Positions 1-13,200 of a stretch of 64,000 nucleotides of DNA are shown here, in pieces. The notes below the pieces were generated by a model. The model ran no database searches. It was not told the origin of the DNA and saw nothing but the letters and a program-made list of their open reading frames with translations. Position 1 is the first letter of the stretch. Every line of letters starts with the position of its first letter. Source of the stretch: Epiperipatus broadwayi (lineage: Eukaryota; Onychophora; Udeonychophora; Euonychophora; Peripatidae); contig JAQFVV010006271.1 in NCBI GenBank assembly GCA_028023455.1, positions 6,004,871 to 6,068,870 of the forward strand, given 5' to 3'. The translations under genes and the position numbers were made by a program.

Positions 1-325
1 AGCTCATGATCTACCTATTGAGAGGGTTAAAACGATCCTACGTGCCCCTAATAAACAAATTGGAAGCTTGAAGAAATAAAACTAAGAACTATTATATTTC
101 TTAATAGTCTAAGAAATAAGAAAGTAGCTTCCAAAACATTAATAATAATAAAAGGAGTGTTGAAAGTTATTACTTTCAATTGATTGACCTCCCCCTGAGT
201 GAGACAGGCTAGGAGCTCACGATCTACCTATTGAGAGGGTTAAAACGATCGTACGTGCCCCTAATAAATGAATTGGAAGCTTGAAGAAATAAAACTAAGA
301 ACTATTATATTTCTTAATAGTCTAT
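1..325. repeat. Direct repeat, 213-bp period, about 1.5 units
   Basis: A block of about 110 bp beginning AGCTCATGATCTACC at position 1 recurs at position 214 with few changes, and both blocks end in TTCTTAATAGTCT. The spacer between them, ending in CCTGAGTGAGACAGGC, is seen once. The repeat may continue beyond the left edge of the window. No long reading frame is present and I do not recognise the family; it could be part of an LTR or a local tandem duplication. Confidence 0.75.
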
Positions 326-3300
326 TATAAATAAAGTTTCACGACATAAGTAGAACTAATAATAAAATGGGTCACGAGCCAGAAGTCAATTAAAATAGTC
401 TGTAATATCCAGACAGCTTTCTATAATAAAAGGGATGTGAGATTATAAATAAACTACTATCTTACTTACTAAGACTTAAATAGGACGGACAGTAATAGGT
501 TTGAAACTAGCACTCGTTAAAAAAAAAAAATATCAAGCACACAGAAATCGAATTACATAAGATACAACTTGAAAAACATTTATATTTAAAAACAAAAGGG
601 AACAAATCTAAGACAACATTATTTAAATTGCAAAAATGTAAGGTACCTTAATAATTTATTTCAATGCTAGTGCACTAGACTTCTTAGGTTAGTCCATTGC
701 TCTGGATTCACTGACGGTAGGCTTGGGCGAGTTGGTTAGTGTTTTCTTTGGAGCCGGTTCTTATGGCATTGTAGGCAGTTAATGGAGACAGAGGACATCC
801 GAACCTGTCCTGACGAGAAGCTTAGCACATCATGGTAAAGAAAATATTCTTGCTGTAGGTTTAATGTTTATTCTAGGTAGAATAATTACTGGATCAGCTT
901 TCCGAATATGCAGGAATCGTGCAATTCTCCTGTCAGAGTTGGTGTCTGTCTCTTTGCGCTGGTGCAAGTATACTAGCTGATGCAAGTATTCTAGCTTTTC
1001 TAAGATAATCCGAAGGCCTGATTAGAACTTGTTATCTGAATCATATCTCCTAATTACAAAACTTTTTCTTTTTAATTAAAATTTAAAAATTCTCTATCTA
1101 GCTAACAATAGTTATCTAATTAACGAAATAAATAGCCCTTTACAGATCTAGGATCCAACTAATGAAAAATTCTTTTCTTTTTGTTTTCTTTCTTTTTTAA
1201 TTATTCTTATCAATATAAATCCAAAATCTGTAAAGCAATCTATTTGTACACTTTACTTTTACATAAATTTAACAAAAAAAGTAATCTTAGTTTTCTTTTT
1301 TTAAAATCAAAATTAAAAACCAAATATAACTGTGGTATTAAAATATAATTCCCACGCACATACATATATATTAGTACAAGCATTAAAAAAAACTTTTAAT
1401 CAAGTTTTACAAATGAAATCTTAAATAAAAATCTATTTTATTTTCTTTACCCCTGTAAAAGTATAATTTTTGTAATGGTGTCTTAACATCCATTACAATA
1501 TATATTTAAAAAGTATGTTATTATTAAGAAGCAAGAAATATGTAATGATCTTTTGGTAAACAAACAAATGCATTTCTATTTAAAAAATAACTTTTTAAAA
1601 ATTATTGTTTATATTTTATTTTAACATATTATTTTTTTTTTTCAAATTTAAAAGAAAATATTTTATTCAGAATGCTGGTTTGTGCTTGAATGAACTCTAG
1701 TAAAGTGAATAATAATTGCTCATTATCTTAAAAGAGAGAAATTTAAGTTATGTATTAGTTACAGTATCTAAGTCAATGACCTAAATATTACATCAGTAAA
1801 TCAATTATATAAATTGCCCATGATTTATCTTAGATGCCATTCTTTTTCTATATATATATATATTGATCATTTCATTTAATACTGTGTTTTGAGGCAAATT
1901 TAGTCTTTGAGAAAGACTTAAATAACAACTAAAATAGAATTTGTTTTGGAAGGATTCTAGAAGAAAAATTATAAAAATGATGATAAAGTTTTAACTATGT
2001 CAATTAATATATATATACATACATATGTGTGCCAAGAAACCAATAATTTGTCCGGGATAATAATAATAATAATTTTCTAAATGAAATAGTTTTGAATTTG
2101 ATAAATAATCATTTTGAATAAAGGATGAAATAATACTTGTTACTTAATGTTAGCTACAATTGAACTCTTATTATAAGCCATTAAGGGTTATTTGTTAAAT
2201 AAACTTCTGATACTTTAAAAGAAATGAGCTCCTGGAATTACTGTATTTTAAAATATTGTCATTTCTGCTGTATTTAAATATAACCAATCCATAGATTTTT
2301 TTGTCATTTTTTCTCTGTGTGAATGTACTAAAAGTAATTTAAAGATTGGGAAACTTTGTGTGCATAAACATTGATTTGTGTCCAAGCAGTTTATATAATT
2401 ATTATGTGTATTAATATTGCTATTATTTAAAAATATTATTTAATGTATATATGTGTATAAGTGAACACATAAATATGTAATTAACCAAAACAAAATTTTA
2501 ATAGCTAACTTTAAGTTTATATTTAAACATTTATAATAAATTTTATTTAATAATTTGTTTTTGTTTGTTGACAAAGGATCAGTAAACAAAGTGGAACAAA
2601 TTAGAAAATAGATGAGTATTTTTTATGGTTTAATAATGTGTAATGCCTAAATGCCATGTCATAATCAAAACAAAATAGAATATTTTATAATTCATTGATT
2701 TAAATTATTAAAGTATATTAATTAATGTCTTATTGTTTATTCTGTAAATAAAATTATTATTATTTATTAACTTTGAGTTAATAGTCTTACTTGAATTAGT
2801 TAAATCACTAAACATCACATGATCACCATCTTTTATGTTGGCATAGGGTTGTACTACTGTATGGAGAGTTGCCTGTTTAATTTGAATTAATTCATATATG
2901 ATATAATAATAATAATAATAATTTAATGTATCAATGCAACCACAAACACATAAAATTTAATTAACAAAGTAACATTTTATTTTTTTATTAGTATTCAGTA
3001 ATTATTAAAAGTGAACCTAATATTTTCATGAACATCAATTGGTATAAAAGCTAGTTAATCATTTATTTATAATAAAATTTTATATAGTCATCAAGCTTAA
3101 ATAATTTTATAAATTTTAGTACATAATAATAAAAGGGTTATTTTATGAATGAATACTAATATAGACTATTATTTAATATATTTGTTATAAATATTCAAAT
3201 ATTATTATTTATATTGTGTATTAAAATTTTGGCATCCAGTCAGGTTAATATTTATTTAATACATAAATATTTTAAATAACTTTTAACTTTATTCAATGTA

Positions 3301-4424
3301 CATTTTGGATTACTTTATTAGTAGAGCTTAAATAAAATTCTTACTTGAATTTATTACATTACAGAATTGGCTTGTTCAAGTTATGTAGCTCTATTAGTTT
3401 TAGTTAGTCCATTTATATTGTTACAGATTTGGTGCTGTATAATTTATACTGTTCATATTTTAACTTTAGCCAATTTTTAGGTTATATAAATGTAAACATT
3501 CCCATTTGATTATTTTATTATGATAATGATTTTAGCATCTAAAGTGTGGGCATGTGAAAATAAAGTTTTCTTTTCTCTCTTTTCATTTTTATACTATTAC
3601 AAATTTGGCTTACCCAAAGATGTGGGATATTAAAAGTGTCTTTTTATCTTGTTCATTTATATATTGTTGTGATATGGAAGGAGTTTGTTATGAATGTACC
3701 AGGAAAAAAATCACAATATAATACTTGATATGATTACAATATATACTGAACAACAAGTGCACACAACTAATCACAACTGAAGTTGTATTATACATCTCAC
3801 AGTGTTGTGTCTTATGGGTGTCGATACTAAAAAAATACAGAATTGTGCCACAACTAGATTTGAAATAAATCAAACCAATATCATTTCAGATTTAGGACAT
3901 CAATTTTTATTAAAATATTCTATTTTTTATTTTACTTCAAAATCATGATGGCTAATATAAGGATGAAGATAAAAAGATAAGATTAAAGACAAGTGCTAAA
4001 AAACAAAGTAATGTTCAATGGCTTTTAAAGCAGGAAACAATAGAGATCAGTAGTGATGCAATATAAAATGTTATCAATTATTTAGATATATAAAACAAAA
4101 ATTAAAACACATCTTTACACAATCTTACACTGCAATACAAAATATATAGCTGACACTTTTGAATATAAAATATTTTTGGAGCTACTAATGTACAATAAAT
4201 ATAAGTCCACTATTATTAAAGTATTATTATAATATGTAAAATTGCCTTTACATATTTAAATATAAATTAAACAATTATTTATAAAGAAAATTAATTAATT
4301 AAATTCAAATATGATTTTGATATTAAAAGTAATCTGTTATTTTTTTAAACATTCAATTTTAATATTTAATCCAGTTTTAATGCTTATATATACTTGTATC
4401 ATTTTACATATATAGCTTTAGTAT
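326..4424. other. AT-rich non-coding DNA, no gene seen
   Basis: No convincing reading frame or RNA gene is visible. A less AT-rich patch at about 660-1040 includes a short internal repeat (CAAGTATACTAGCTGATGCAAGTATTCTAGC, split as CAAGTATACTAGC and CAAGTATTCTAGC) and probably represents an old transposon that I cannot name. The rest is low-complexity A/T sequence with short TA and TAA runs. Confidence 0.6.
2812..2882. repeat. Remnant of hammerhead repeat family 2 (tail ends)
   Basis: Positions 2812-2850 match the reverse complement of the family 2 tail (ACATCACATGATCACC, TGTTGGCATAG). Positions 2852-2880 match the plus-strand tail motif (ACTACTGTATGGAGAGTT then CCTGTTTAA). Two tail pieces in opposite orientation therefore meet here, as they do in the larger family 2 copies at 30923-31860. 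No ribozyme core remains. Confidence 0.6.
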
Positions 4425-4468
4425 GTTATATATAGTGCTCGCAAAATAAGCTCTTAACAAGCTTAGCA

Positions 4469-4530
4469 AAATATTCCCAACCTCAGACCTGTTTCTGCTA
4501 CTAGCATCCTCAGTGAAGTGCTAGGATATT
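4469..4530 (-). ncRNA. Hammerhead ribozyme motif, family 1, core intact
   Basis: On the minus strand the order is: stem I left strand (ACTTCA at 4519-4514), core CTGAGGA (4513-4507), stem II TGC / loop TAGTA / GCA, GAAA, stem III A-C / loop AG / G-T, cleavage triplet GTC, then stem I right strand TGAGGT. Position 7 of the core is G, which hammerheads tolerate. The inner stem I helix is 6 bp with one G-U pair; an outer AATAT/ATATT helix lies beyond an internal loop. Every invariant nucleotide I can check is present, so this copy could be active. Stem III is only 2 bp, as in small variants known from Penelope-like elements that act as dimers. Confidence 0.7.
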
Positions 4531-4646
4531 CAAGCATTAAATTAAAAATACCAGGAAAAACCCAGCACTTTATCTAATGTATAACTATTAAGTAGAACAT
4601 CTGAAAAGTTCAGACATCCATATCTTTCAATCCAGCTATCTAACTT

Positions 4647-4677
4647 AAATAGCCATATGGAGCTGAACTAAGTTCAG
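4647..4677 (-). other. Conserved box shared by the three hammerhead families
   Basis: Read on the minus strand: CTGAACT-TA-GTTCAG, then CTCCATATGGCTATTT. The same box occurs in family 2 (31263-31293, 31513-31543) and in each satellite unit (first at 52693-52723). It sits 133 nt upstream of the minus-strand ribozyme core. The first half can form a 6-bp hairpin (CTGAAC/GTTCAG). Its role is unknown; a promoter or an RNA element used in replication are possibilities. Confidence 0.7.
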
Positions 4678-4719
4678 ATATACCATATATTAATAGTTTT
4701 AGCAATATTAATGTAATGC

Positions 4720-4783
4720 TTGAATATTTCAGCATCACACTGAGGATGCCAGTAGCAGAAACTGGTCTGTCCATTGGGGATAT
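4720..4783 (+). ncRNA. Hammerhead ribozyme motif, family 1, partly decayed stem I
   Basis: Plus strand: core CTGAGGA (4740-4746), stem II TGC / CAGTA / GCA, GAAA (4758-4761), stem III A-C / TG / G-T, GTC (4765-4767), cleavage expected after 4767. Next to the core, stem I keeps only ACA/TGT plus an outer AATAT/ATATT helix; the middle no longer pairs well. It is the inverted partner of the copy at 4469-4530. Confidence 0.6.
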
Positions 4784-4828
4784 TTTGCAAAGCTTGTTAA
4801 GAGCTTATTTTGCAAGCTCTATATACAA

Positions 4829-5599
4829 CATTAGTAAATACAAGCTTATTAAATTAGGTCATGCAACATCTGACTTGATTTTTTTGTAATAACTTATATA
4901 TATATATTTTAAAAAAATATGTTTTAAATGCTACAAATATCTTGATTACATTATTGATAAAAGATAGAATATAATGAATGATATTTTTATTAAATATACT
5001 TTATTAGTGATTGATATGTACCGGAGATATGGACATATAACAAATGAGTAATGTAGAAATTTTAGACAACAACAAAATATAAAAAGGTGAATTCTGGGAA
5101 TAATGATGTTCAAAATGAAATCCATGAATGAAGAAAAAAACAATTGAAAGGAAGCTGGCCCAGAAATCTTGAAAAAATGATATTAGATAATTAGTTGAAA
5201 TCTTCATCTGTATTACAAAAAGCTATGTAGTATCATGTAACCCTATTAATAGTGATATGCTTAAAACTGTTGGAAAAGAGCAATAAATAACAGTTATAAT
5301 TATTTGTTGCTTGAGAAAAAAATAATTACTCACAATCAAGAATAACTTTTGCCACTTGGTGATTTTCAGACAATAAATTGATAAATTTAAGAACATTAAT
5401 CAAATATGGAAATAAAATATAATCCATTACATTGGTTTTTCATATTACAAAACTGTTGTCACTTATATATTTGTATTTATAATAAAGAAAAGCATTTTAT
5501 GCATATATTTTTATACCTTCCTCAATGTAATTGTAATGTACTTAACATTTATATAATGTAATATGGCTACTCATTTATTGAAATCAGGAATCTCTCAGC
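4829..5599. other. AT-rich non-coding DNA
   Basis: Nothing recognisable. Short chance reading frames here lack codon bias and known motifs. Confidence 0.6.
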
Positions 5600-6240
5600 C
5601 AATATATCCAAGAAAAACCTGTTAATCACCTTACCTTTACTTTCCATTTCCCATGCTATGTTTTTCCCATATTCTTCTCTAACCTACTCTATCCCATTTC
5701 TGCAACATCATCATTGCCCACACCATGGCTTTTGTATCTAGATTCACTTAACTTTTTTTTATCACATCATAAAGACCAATAATCCACTTTCTGTGTAATC
5801 ACTTTGTCTATATTTACTCTCCCACAATTTTATTATTTGTATCCTTTCTACTTATAAACATTTATATTATATTACCAAATGCCTAATATTTTCCATGCCT
5901 ACTTCACTTAAGCTGCAGACTAAATCAACCATATTTCTCCATTTATGTATATATTATCTTATTGCTAGTGATCCTATTCAAGCCAATATTCTGTTTTCTT
6001 CTATATATACTTAAGCTCTTTTTATTCTCCATATTAATTCTCCATCTCTCCAACTCCCTATTTTTTATTAGTACATCTATTCTTCTATCCCAGACTTTGC
6101 CACTAAAACAGTCAACAATACTCATAACACAATCATCCCATTTTTTGTATAACTATACTGACATTACATACACAGTGACAACCCTATATAAATTCTTTAC
6201 ACAGTGACAACCCTATATAAATTCTTTATAACAGCTATAT
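5600..6240 (-). pseudogene. LINE (non-LTR retrotransposon) C-terminal remnant, copy 1
   Basis: The minus strand resembles, over most of its length, the LINE fragment at 49106-50230. The shared stretches include the segments matching 49300-49650 and the segment around 6040-6110 that corresponds to 49790-49860 (spaced RIDxLIKNRELE). Reading frames are broken many times, so this is a dead fragment of the region following the reverse transcriptase domain. The zinc-knuckle pattern that is clear in the other copy is only partly recognisable here. Similarity was judged by eye. Confidence 0.6.
6171..6228 (+). repeat. Tandem duplication, 29-bp period
   Basis: CACAGTGACAACCCTATATA plus AATTCTTTA occurs at 6171 and again at 6200. 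It is a simple local duplication at the edge of the LINE remnant. Confidence 0.85.
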
Positions 6241-7277
6241 AAATATTAATTTTTTTTGATATGCATAAAAGCCTTTTTCAACACCTGATTTGGTACTCTT
6301 TTTAAATGTTAATAATCTATTATTTTAACAAACTATTTCAGACATAAAACAATAATTAAATTAAAACAAAGAATAACAATATAAATCATTAAAAAAGAAA
6401 TCAAAATCTGCATATATAAATCCAGTAATTATAAAATAATTGACTATATCATAACAATACAATAAATAAAATAAATTACAAGCATTTTTACAATTATATA
6501 TAAATGTCAATTTATATAATTTTCCATTCATTTTTAATTAACCAAATTTATAGAAGTCTTATAAATATTTATATAATTATGTAAATTATTTTTAATATAG
6601 TATGTTTCCTATATTTATCTTATTTTTGAATCTTTGATGTCATTTCAACAGTTAATACTTTTTGTAGCATCTCTTCTATGCCCATATTTCGAGTAATGTA
6701 TGTATAATGTAGATTTATTATCTCTTCTATTAATTGCATTATTATGTTCTTTGGCTCTAATTGTTTGCCAGTATGACCAAAGTAAATCATTTCACAATTT
6801 TACATGTAAATTTATATACAATTCCTTTTATGTATCGTATATCATCGCTCAGCCTATAATTATCTATTAATAAATTAAGATTTTTACTATTTGATCAGTC
6901 AATATTTACTTTCTTCTCAATATAATTTTTGTTATATCTTAATGTTTTATCTGTCTTAGAATAATATGAAAGTCTAATCTATTTCTTATTTGATTAATTA
7001 TTACCATTATCAATACCATTATTTACTTCAGACATTTTATCATTTACTACAGATGTTTTAGAATTAAAAAATATATTTTTAATAATTTTAAGATTATATC
7101 CATAATCTTTATATAATTAAAAAATTGATTATTTTGTAACTGAAACACACTTTTATCTATATTTATCATTTCTATATTTAACATTTTTAATAACTACTAA
7201 TTGTTTATGTATATCAAAAAAAAATTATTTATATTAAAAAAAATTGATATTTATATAGCTGTTATAAAGAATTTATT
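6214..7277. repeat. Inverted arms (~40 bp) enclosing a PLE remnant
   Basis: AATTCTTTATAACAGC-TATATAAATAT at 6214-6256 recurs as its reverse complement at 7237-7277. The arms enclose the PLE fragment at 6580-7236. Inverted terminal sequences around truncated copies are a known feature of Penelope-like elements, so the arms are best read as element ends and not as DNA-transposon repeats. Confidence 0.65.
6580..7236 (-). pseudogene. Penelope-like element remnant, copy C (RT C-terminus and GIY-YIG)
   Basis: Minus-strand translation, with frameshifts, gives a short stretch typical of the PLE linker (VYKFTCK), then a degenerate GIY-YIG core (IYFGHTGK, about 6763-6790), then KEHNNAINRR and STLYIHYSKYGH. 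These match the order in PLE endonuclease domains. PLEs copy themselves by target-primed reverse transcription with a GIY-YIG nuclease. Several stops and at least one frameshift make this copy inactive. It is 5' truncated; only the end of the RT region is recognisable upstream (7000-7230). Confidence 0.65.
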
Positions 7278-10200
7278 TTCTGATTATTATTTTATGGAAG
7301 AACAGCATTAAGATATTTATTCTTTTCAAGTTTAATTATACAATATACAACAATTATATAGTATGTATAATATGGTATGTATTTATATTATATCACTTTT
7401 CATTCATTTATAATAGATCATATCACATTTTAACTAAACATTGTGGGTGGCAATACATATAGTGAGTTTTGCCTGTTTTAATAAACATTCTATATTTACT
7501 TCGATTTTAAATTTAATTTTATAATCTTTTCCGAGTAAATAAAACATATTTTAAAGCAGTTATTGTTTTATAAGAAAATATTTTTTAATTTTTATTCTCA
7601 CATTTTAAATTCTTTTCGGTTTTTTATATTATATTTCAAGTTATTATCTTCAGTTTTTTAAAATTACTTTCATTAATGTTCATTCATATACCTACATGGA
7701 TCATCAAAACAGATGTTTCTTTGTAGTGGTATTTTACACAGACATCATATAATCGATTGTAAAGTTTTTATCAAATGCCAAGACATTCATTTCAGACAAT
7801 CGCATTGATTTGTTTTTCAGTTTCTCTGAAGTTTTTTAAGGAAAACGTCGCATCAGACGGTAATTTAATGGAGTTTAAGCAGATTACTGCTTCTAGTTAA
7901 AACATAAAAATTTAGTTTAATTAAAACTTCTAGAAGAAAAACAATATGCTGTCAGTAACATACTTTTATAAAATTTTACTTTAAAAAAAGTAATTAGCTT
8001 TACAAAACTTGTAATACAACTTTAAATATAACATATTCAATAATTTGGACTTCAGGGATGGAAGAGTATCAGTTAGAGGTAGTTAATGGTGTTATAAACT
8101 ATGTCAGAATATATTTGAGGCGGAGATCCTACATATATATTAGTTTTAAATCAAGATTTGATGTTGATTCCTAATTTTAGAAATCACTGATTAACTCAAA
8201 CTGGCTTTAATTCCAATGACTGGCTGGAATTCACATTTCTTCACATAAACAAGCTTAATTACATAGATTATATTATATCATTATATATATATATTGACTT
8301 ATCAATTTTTAATTTGTAGTGCGAGTTGGTGATTATTACATTTAATAACGATGATTCTAATTTGAATTTCAAATCTGAGTATGAAATTTTTTTCAAATAA
8401 CATTACTTGCAAAAATTACTTAGAATTTTGCCAGATAATTATGTATAGATAATCTAAGTGACCAGCAGAAAAAGATTTAATGTTGCTTCGGGAAATTGAT
8501 ACGCACACGGATCTCTCTGCTGTTTATTTTTTCTCTTTTTTTTCCAATACAAAAAAAAAAAAGTAAAGGAAGAAACGATCCCATGAATATGAGTAAATTT
8601 AAATAGAAGCTGTGGAAATCAATTCAATGATTGAACTAACGATTAAAAAATAATGAACCTGAGTAGGTTGTGGTTTAATCAGTAAGACTTTTTTTAAAAT
8701 TTTAGTCAGGTAGTTATGCTATATAACGTAGAAGCTATCACATGTGGCCACTTATTTACAAATTAAATTTTTAAGTTATAAATGTGAAATAGAAATGTAT
8801 TATTCCAATGCTATAAAAATATGTTTTAAACTTTAATAATCCTAGCTACATAAATAATAAAGAATGACCATTGTATTATGGTTTCAGAGTGGGGGGGGGG
8901 AGGTAAATTATGAATGATTTTATAGTTATTTGATTGGATTCAGATATAAATACAATTAGAAAAACGGAAAATGTGAAGAATATGGGAAAAAGATTTGTCT
9001 AAAATTAATTACCATATTGTTAGTTGTTAGAGAATTATAAAGCTTATATTTTAAGTGTATAAAATTAAAAAGAATGATGTTTTATATAAACTACATTCTC
9101 AAGCCACAACTGAGAAAGAAAAAAAGTATGCATTTTATGCAGAATTAATTTTAAAAATTACTGTGAAATAGATGACAAGAGTATTGATGATTATAAATTA
9201 TAAAATAGTAGTTTTCACAATTGCTTAAAGAAGTTTATGTTTAGAGTTAAATAGAAAATCTATAATTTTGGAAATTGGACATGGTATTTGACTGTGGAAG
9301 ATTGTTTATCTGTATTTTCAGTTTGGATTATAGATGGAAAGTTTTTGTCATTAGCTTGAGGATGCAATATTTTCATGCAATTTTACAGGGTGTTCTATCT
9401 CAGCTATTTGCTCCAACCTATTTCATGTATTCATCTTGTTTATCACAGAGCAGTTAATATAGTCCTGTCATAATTCCTGTCATTTTTCAATGAAAAATTT
9501 CAAGGCATAGCTTATACTTTTCTGCCTATAAGGCTCAAAGATGCAGGGCATGGTATTGTATTTTAACCCTCCATGGAAGCCAGGCTTTACAAACATTTTG
9601 CATTCCCTTTCTTATGGGTTATAGTAAGATGTAGTGTCTCAATTGAGGTAGTATTCTTTGTGTTTGGTGCATTGTGTACTTATTGTCCAATAGCTGAATT
9701 CTTTATCTATCTTAAAATTTCAGGTTACTATTCATTCTGTTAACTGGTATATGTATGTCAAGTCTCTAAAAGAATTGAGGAGTATGAATGTTCTTTTGAT
9801 TATACATGTATATTATGTAAAATATTGTTATATAGGTGTTTCATTATTATTTTACTTTTCCTCAGAGAAAGGAAATGTAACCAATTGGGTTATATGGCAC
9901 ACAACAATATAGTTGTGTGTATGCACAAATATGTTAAAGTAAAAGAAAAGTGCAAATAAACACAGACAAAAAATTTTAGCAGATATTTTCTATCTTCCTG
10001 GAATAATAAGCATAGTAAAAGATTAAATAATTCTGAATTTGAAATTAAAGCTGATGATAAATTAAACATTTAAAAAGGTCTAATTAATATTTTATAGAAT
10101 TCTAATTTTGAAATTTAAAAATAAGTATATTTTCTGATAATTGTAAAAATGGCTAATATCTATTTTGAATGTTTTTAATTAATTAATTGGTGCATTTCTA

Positions 10201-13200
10201 TTTATTTAGAAATCTTTGTATATTATACTGTGATAAAAATTTTCAAAGTTGCTTTCAAAATGATTACAATTGTTTTTAATCAAGAAGAAAACCGTTTTAA
10301 AATATGTTTTTATCACCTCAGATGACTCTATAAAAAGGATGAATAAAAAGATTATTTTACTCTGGAAAGTAATTTTTGAAAAGAGAGTTGACTAATATTT
10401 TTGTAAGAGTTTGCTTCAGTTTGTTAGTATCTATAGCAGAGAGTGGCAGCAGTAGAGTTGGATAATACTTAGCTGTAGAACTAGATGCAAAGGATGTCTG
10501 GCCAGAGATATGGCTGGCAGAATTATGCAGAAAACTGCATGAAGAATATTAAAATGCTAGGAAGGAGTAAAATTACCCACTTCTTATTGTTAAAATTCAT
10601 AGTGTAATCTCCAACCCAAGGTACTAATCAATATAAAAAAGCACATCCTAATCACATAGAGCAAATAATTAAACATCTATAATAAAAGGATTCTGAATGT
10701 CATAGCATGTTATATAATAACTGGTGCTAGTAAAATATAATTCGTAATACAAAATGACCATGTACTATCCTTATGCAAAATTAGGGGGCAGATCAGAAAT
10801 TATCTACAGATCTTACAATACAGGCTTCTTACATCTCCTATATCTAATATTATCTAGATTGCATTGATTCAACCAATTATCTAAAATAAGTTACTAAAAA
10901 ATTGATTTAATTTATACTTCTATTAAATAGTTAATAATAAATAATGTATCTAATTATATAAGCTTGTCTAAAATGAAATAAAATATTTAACTTCCAAATT
11001 AAAATAAATTATGAATTCTAAATTAAAGATAATTCACATCTTAAAGTTATACTGATTCAACAAAACTGTGTGAAGATAAACATAAAAACTTAAATCAAAG
11101 CCTAATAAATAACATAAGAAATGAAAACTAACAATACAGTTAAATCTTAAATTATTAATCAGTTAATTAATTCTCTCAGGGTATGCTTAAACATTGCTAT
11201 TTTTAATGATGTATTTGGATCAATGAGAGGGATTCTGCCACTACCAAATATAACAAGTAGAAATATCTCATGAAACAAAGATGAAATTACTAGACAACAT
11301 TTGGCAATTCCAATATTGACAATAAATAGGTTTTGAATTTTATGGGATTTTTATATATTTTAGTAAATAAGTATAATAATCTATGTATTACATTTTATTT
11401 AATGATTATGAACTATATGATCAAGATTAATGAATGGTGTATCTAATGATTTAGATATACATATTATTCCAAAAACAATAGATCAAAATATTATTTAAAA
11501 TAAGACATGCTTAAGATCAACAGTGTTCTGATCAACGAGCCATAAACTCTATATGCTCTTTAAATGTAAGAGCTTATCAAAAATTCATTATAATATGCTA
11601 ATTTATAATAAAATCTGTTATATATAACTGATGATGATTTTGGGACAACAAAATAATGCTGTTGATAGCAATAATGGTAATAATATTGATGATAATTAAC
11701 AATAAGTCCACAGACAACTAAATATATTTTCAAACAACAAAATTTATTTACACTATTTACAACTTTATACAATAATAAATAACCAAAAATATATATTTCA
11801 GAAACAACATAAGCAAAGTATATTGATTTTGTTATAGGGAGGTTCTCTTTAGATTTATTGACAATTTTGATGCACTGCCATATCTAATAACAGTTATTTA
11901 TAATGTCCATCTATAATATGCTATTGACAGCATTAAAGTATAACTACACTTTACTAATAAATAATATGATAATGCCAGTTATCATATTAAGCACAAGTGA
12001 AACAATTACTGTTTAACATGAAGCAATTAATTATATAAATATGGGAACAGACATCTGAAGTCAAATATATACAGGATACTAAATTTTGCCTATATCCACA
12101 GAATAATCATCTTAGCTATTGAAATGTCTTACCAATCCATCAGTGAACTATTGCTTGATAAAAATGAAATAACATTGCTTATAGATGTCTCTTATTATCT
12201 GTACACAAGATAAATTTTAAAATTACTAATAAATTTTGGTTTTCTTGTAAACTGTTGACAAGGTACAACAGCACAATACATACATTATATTCATTTAGCT
12301 AAACACTATAGATAAACAAGTGTCCCTGAAGCTAACTCTACCTTATCATTGCCATACAATTTTAAAACACCAAGAACTTCACCATACACAGTGGAAAATA
12401 AATAGACATTGTCATGAGGGATCAGACAATAAAGAAAGGTTTCTCAGAACATCATTACTAAATTATAGGCAAAATATAGTAGATATAAAATGAATGTATA
12501 CCTTGTTATATGGAAAACTCTATATAATAAAATAATTATGTCATTGTAAATATCAATTCTTATTAAGCACCATGTTATGCTTCTGACAAATTATTATATC
12601 TGTTTACTCGTAGATAGAATGTCAATAAATAATTCTCATAATTGTAAGAGATGTGTATCTCTCTATTTAGACAAGCCTTATTTAATATTAACTTTTAGCC
12701 TACCTGAAAAAAAAATTAATCTGTTTTCAGAGTAATTGTATATTTATACCATAAATAAAAAAAATACATTAATAGCATATAAAAACTAATATAAGATAAT
12801 AATAATAAACATGAACAATAATAATAAATCATTATTATTATATTTTATTTTATTCCCATAGTCCATAATCTATATTCCTTGCCATAAGCTGACTGACAAG
12901 GAGAACAATACCATTGTTAGCCAGCAAACTTTTACAAAGTGACACATCCATATTGTTTCATATTTTATCATGGTAAAATAAAATAAAACACTGAAGACTT
13001 TATGGCAACAAAAATAGAAATACAGTAATGCTTATAAATATTTTCTTCAGAATTTTGGATCCATTTTTTTTTTTAAAACTAAGCTATAATTCAAATAATA
13101 TCTTCAACTTTGACTGCAAAAGAAAAAATTTCTCAAAAGTATTTTTATTGATTTTTCCATTTGTGGTAGTATATTGGAATAATTAAGAATGATTCCTGCA

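Larger units (their letters stand above)
4428..4828. repeat. Hammerhead repeat family 1, inverted pair
   Basis: Two arms of about 120 bp (4428-4550 and 4706-4828) are inverted copies of each other. The outer ends read GCTCGCAAAATAAGCTC and its near complement GAGCTTATTTTGCAAGC. Each arm holds a hammerhead-like core, on the minus strand at left and the plus strand at right. The region between carries the conserved box shared with family 2 and the 409-bp satellite. Left arm, centre and box together look like one unit read on the minus strand; the right arm is a second, partial, opposite unit. Confidence 0.7.
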
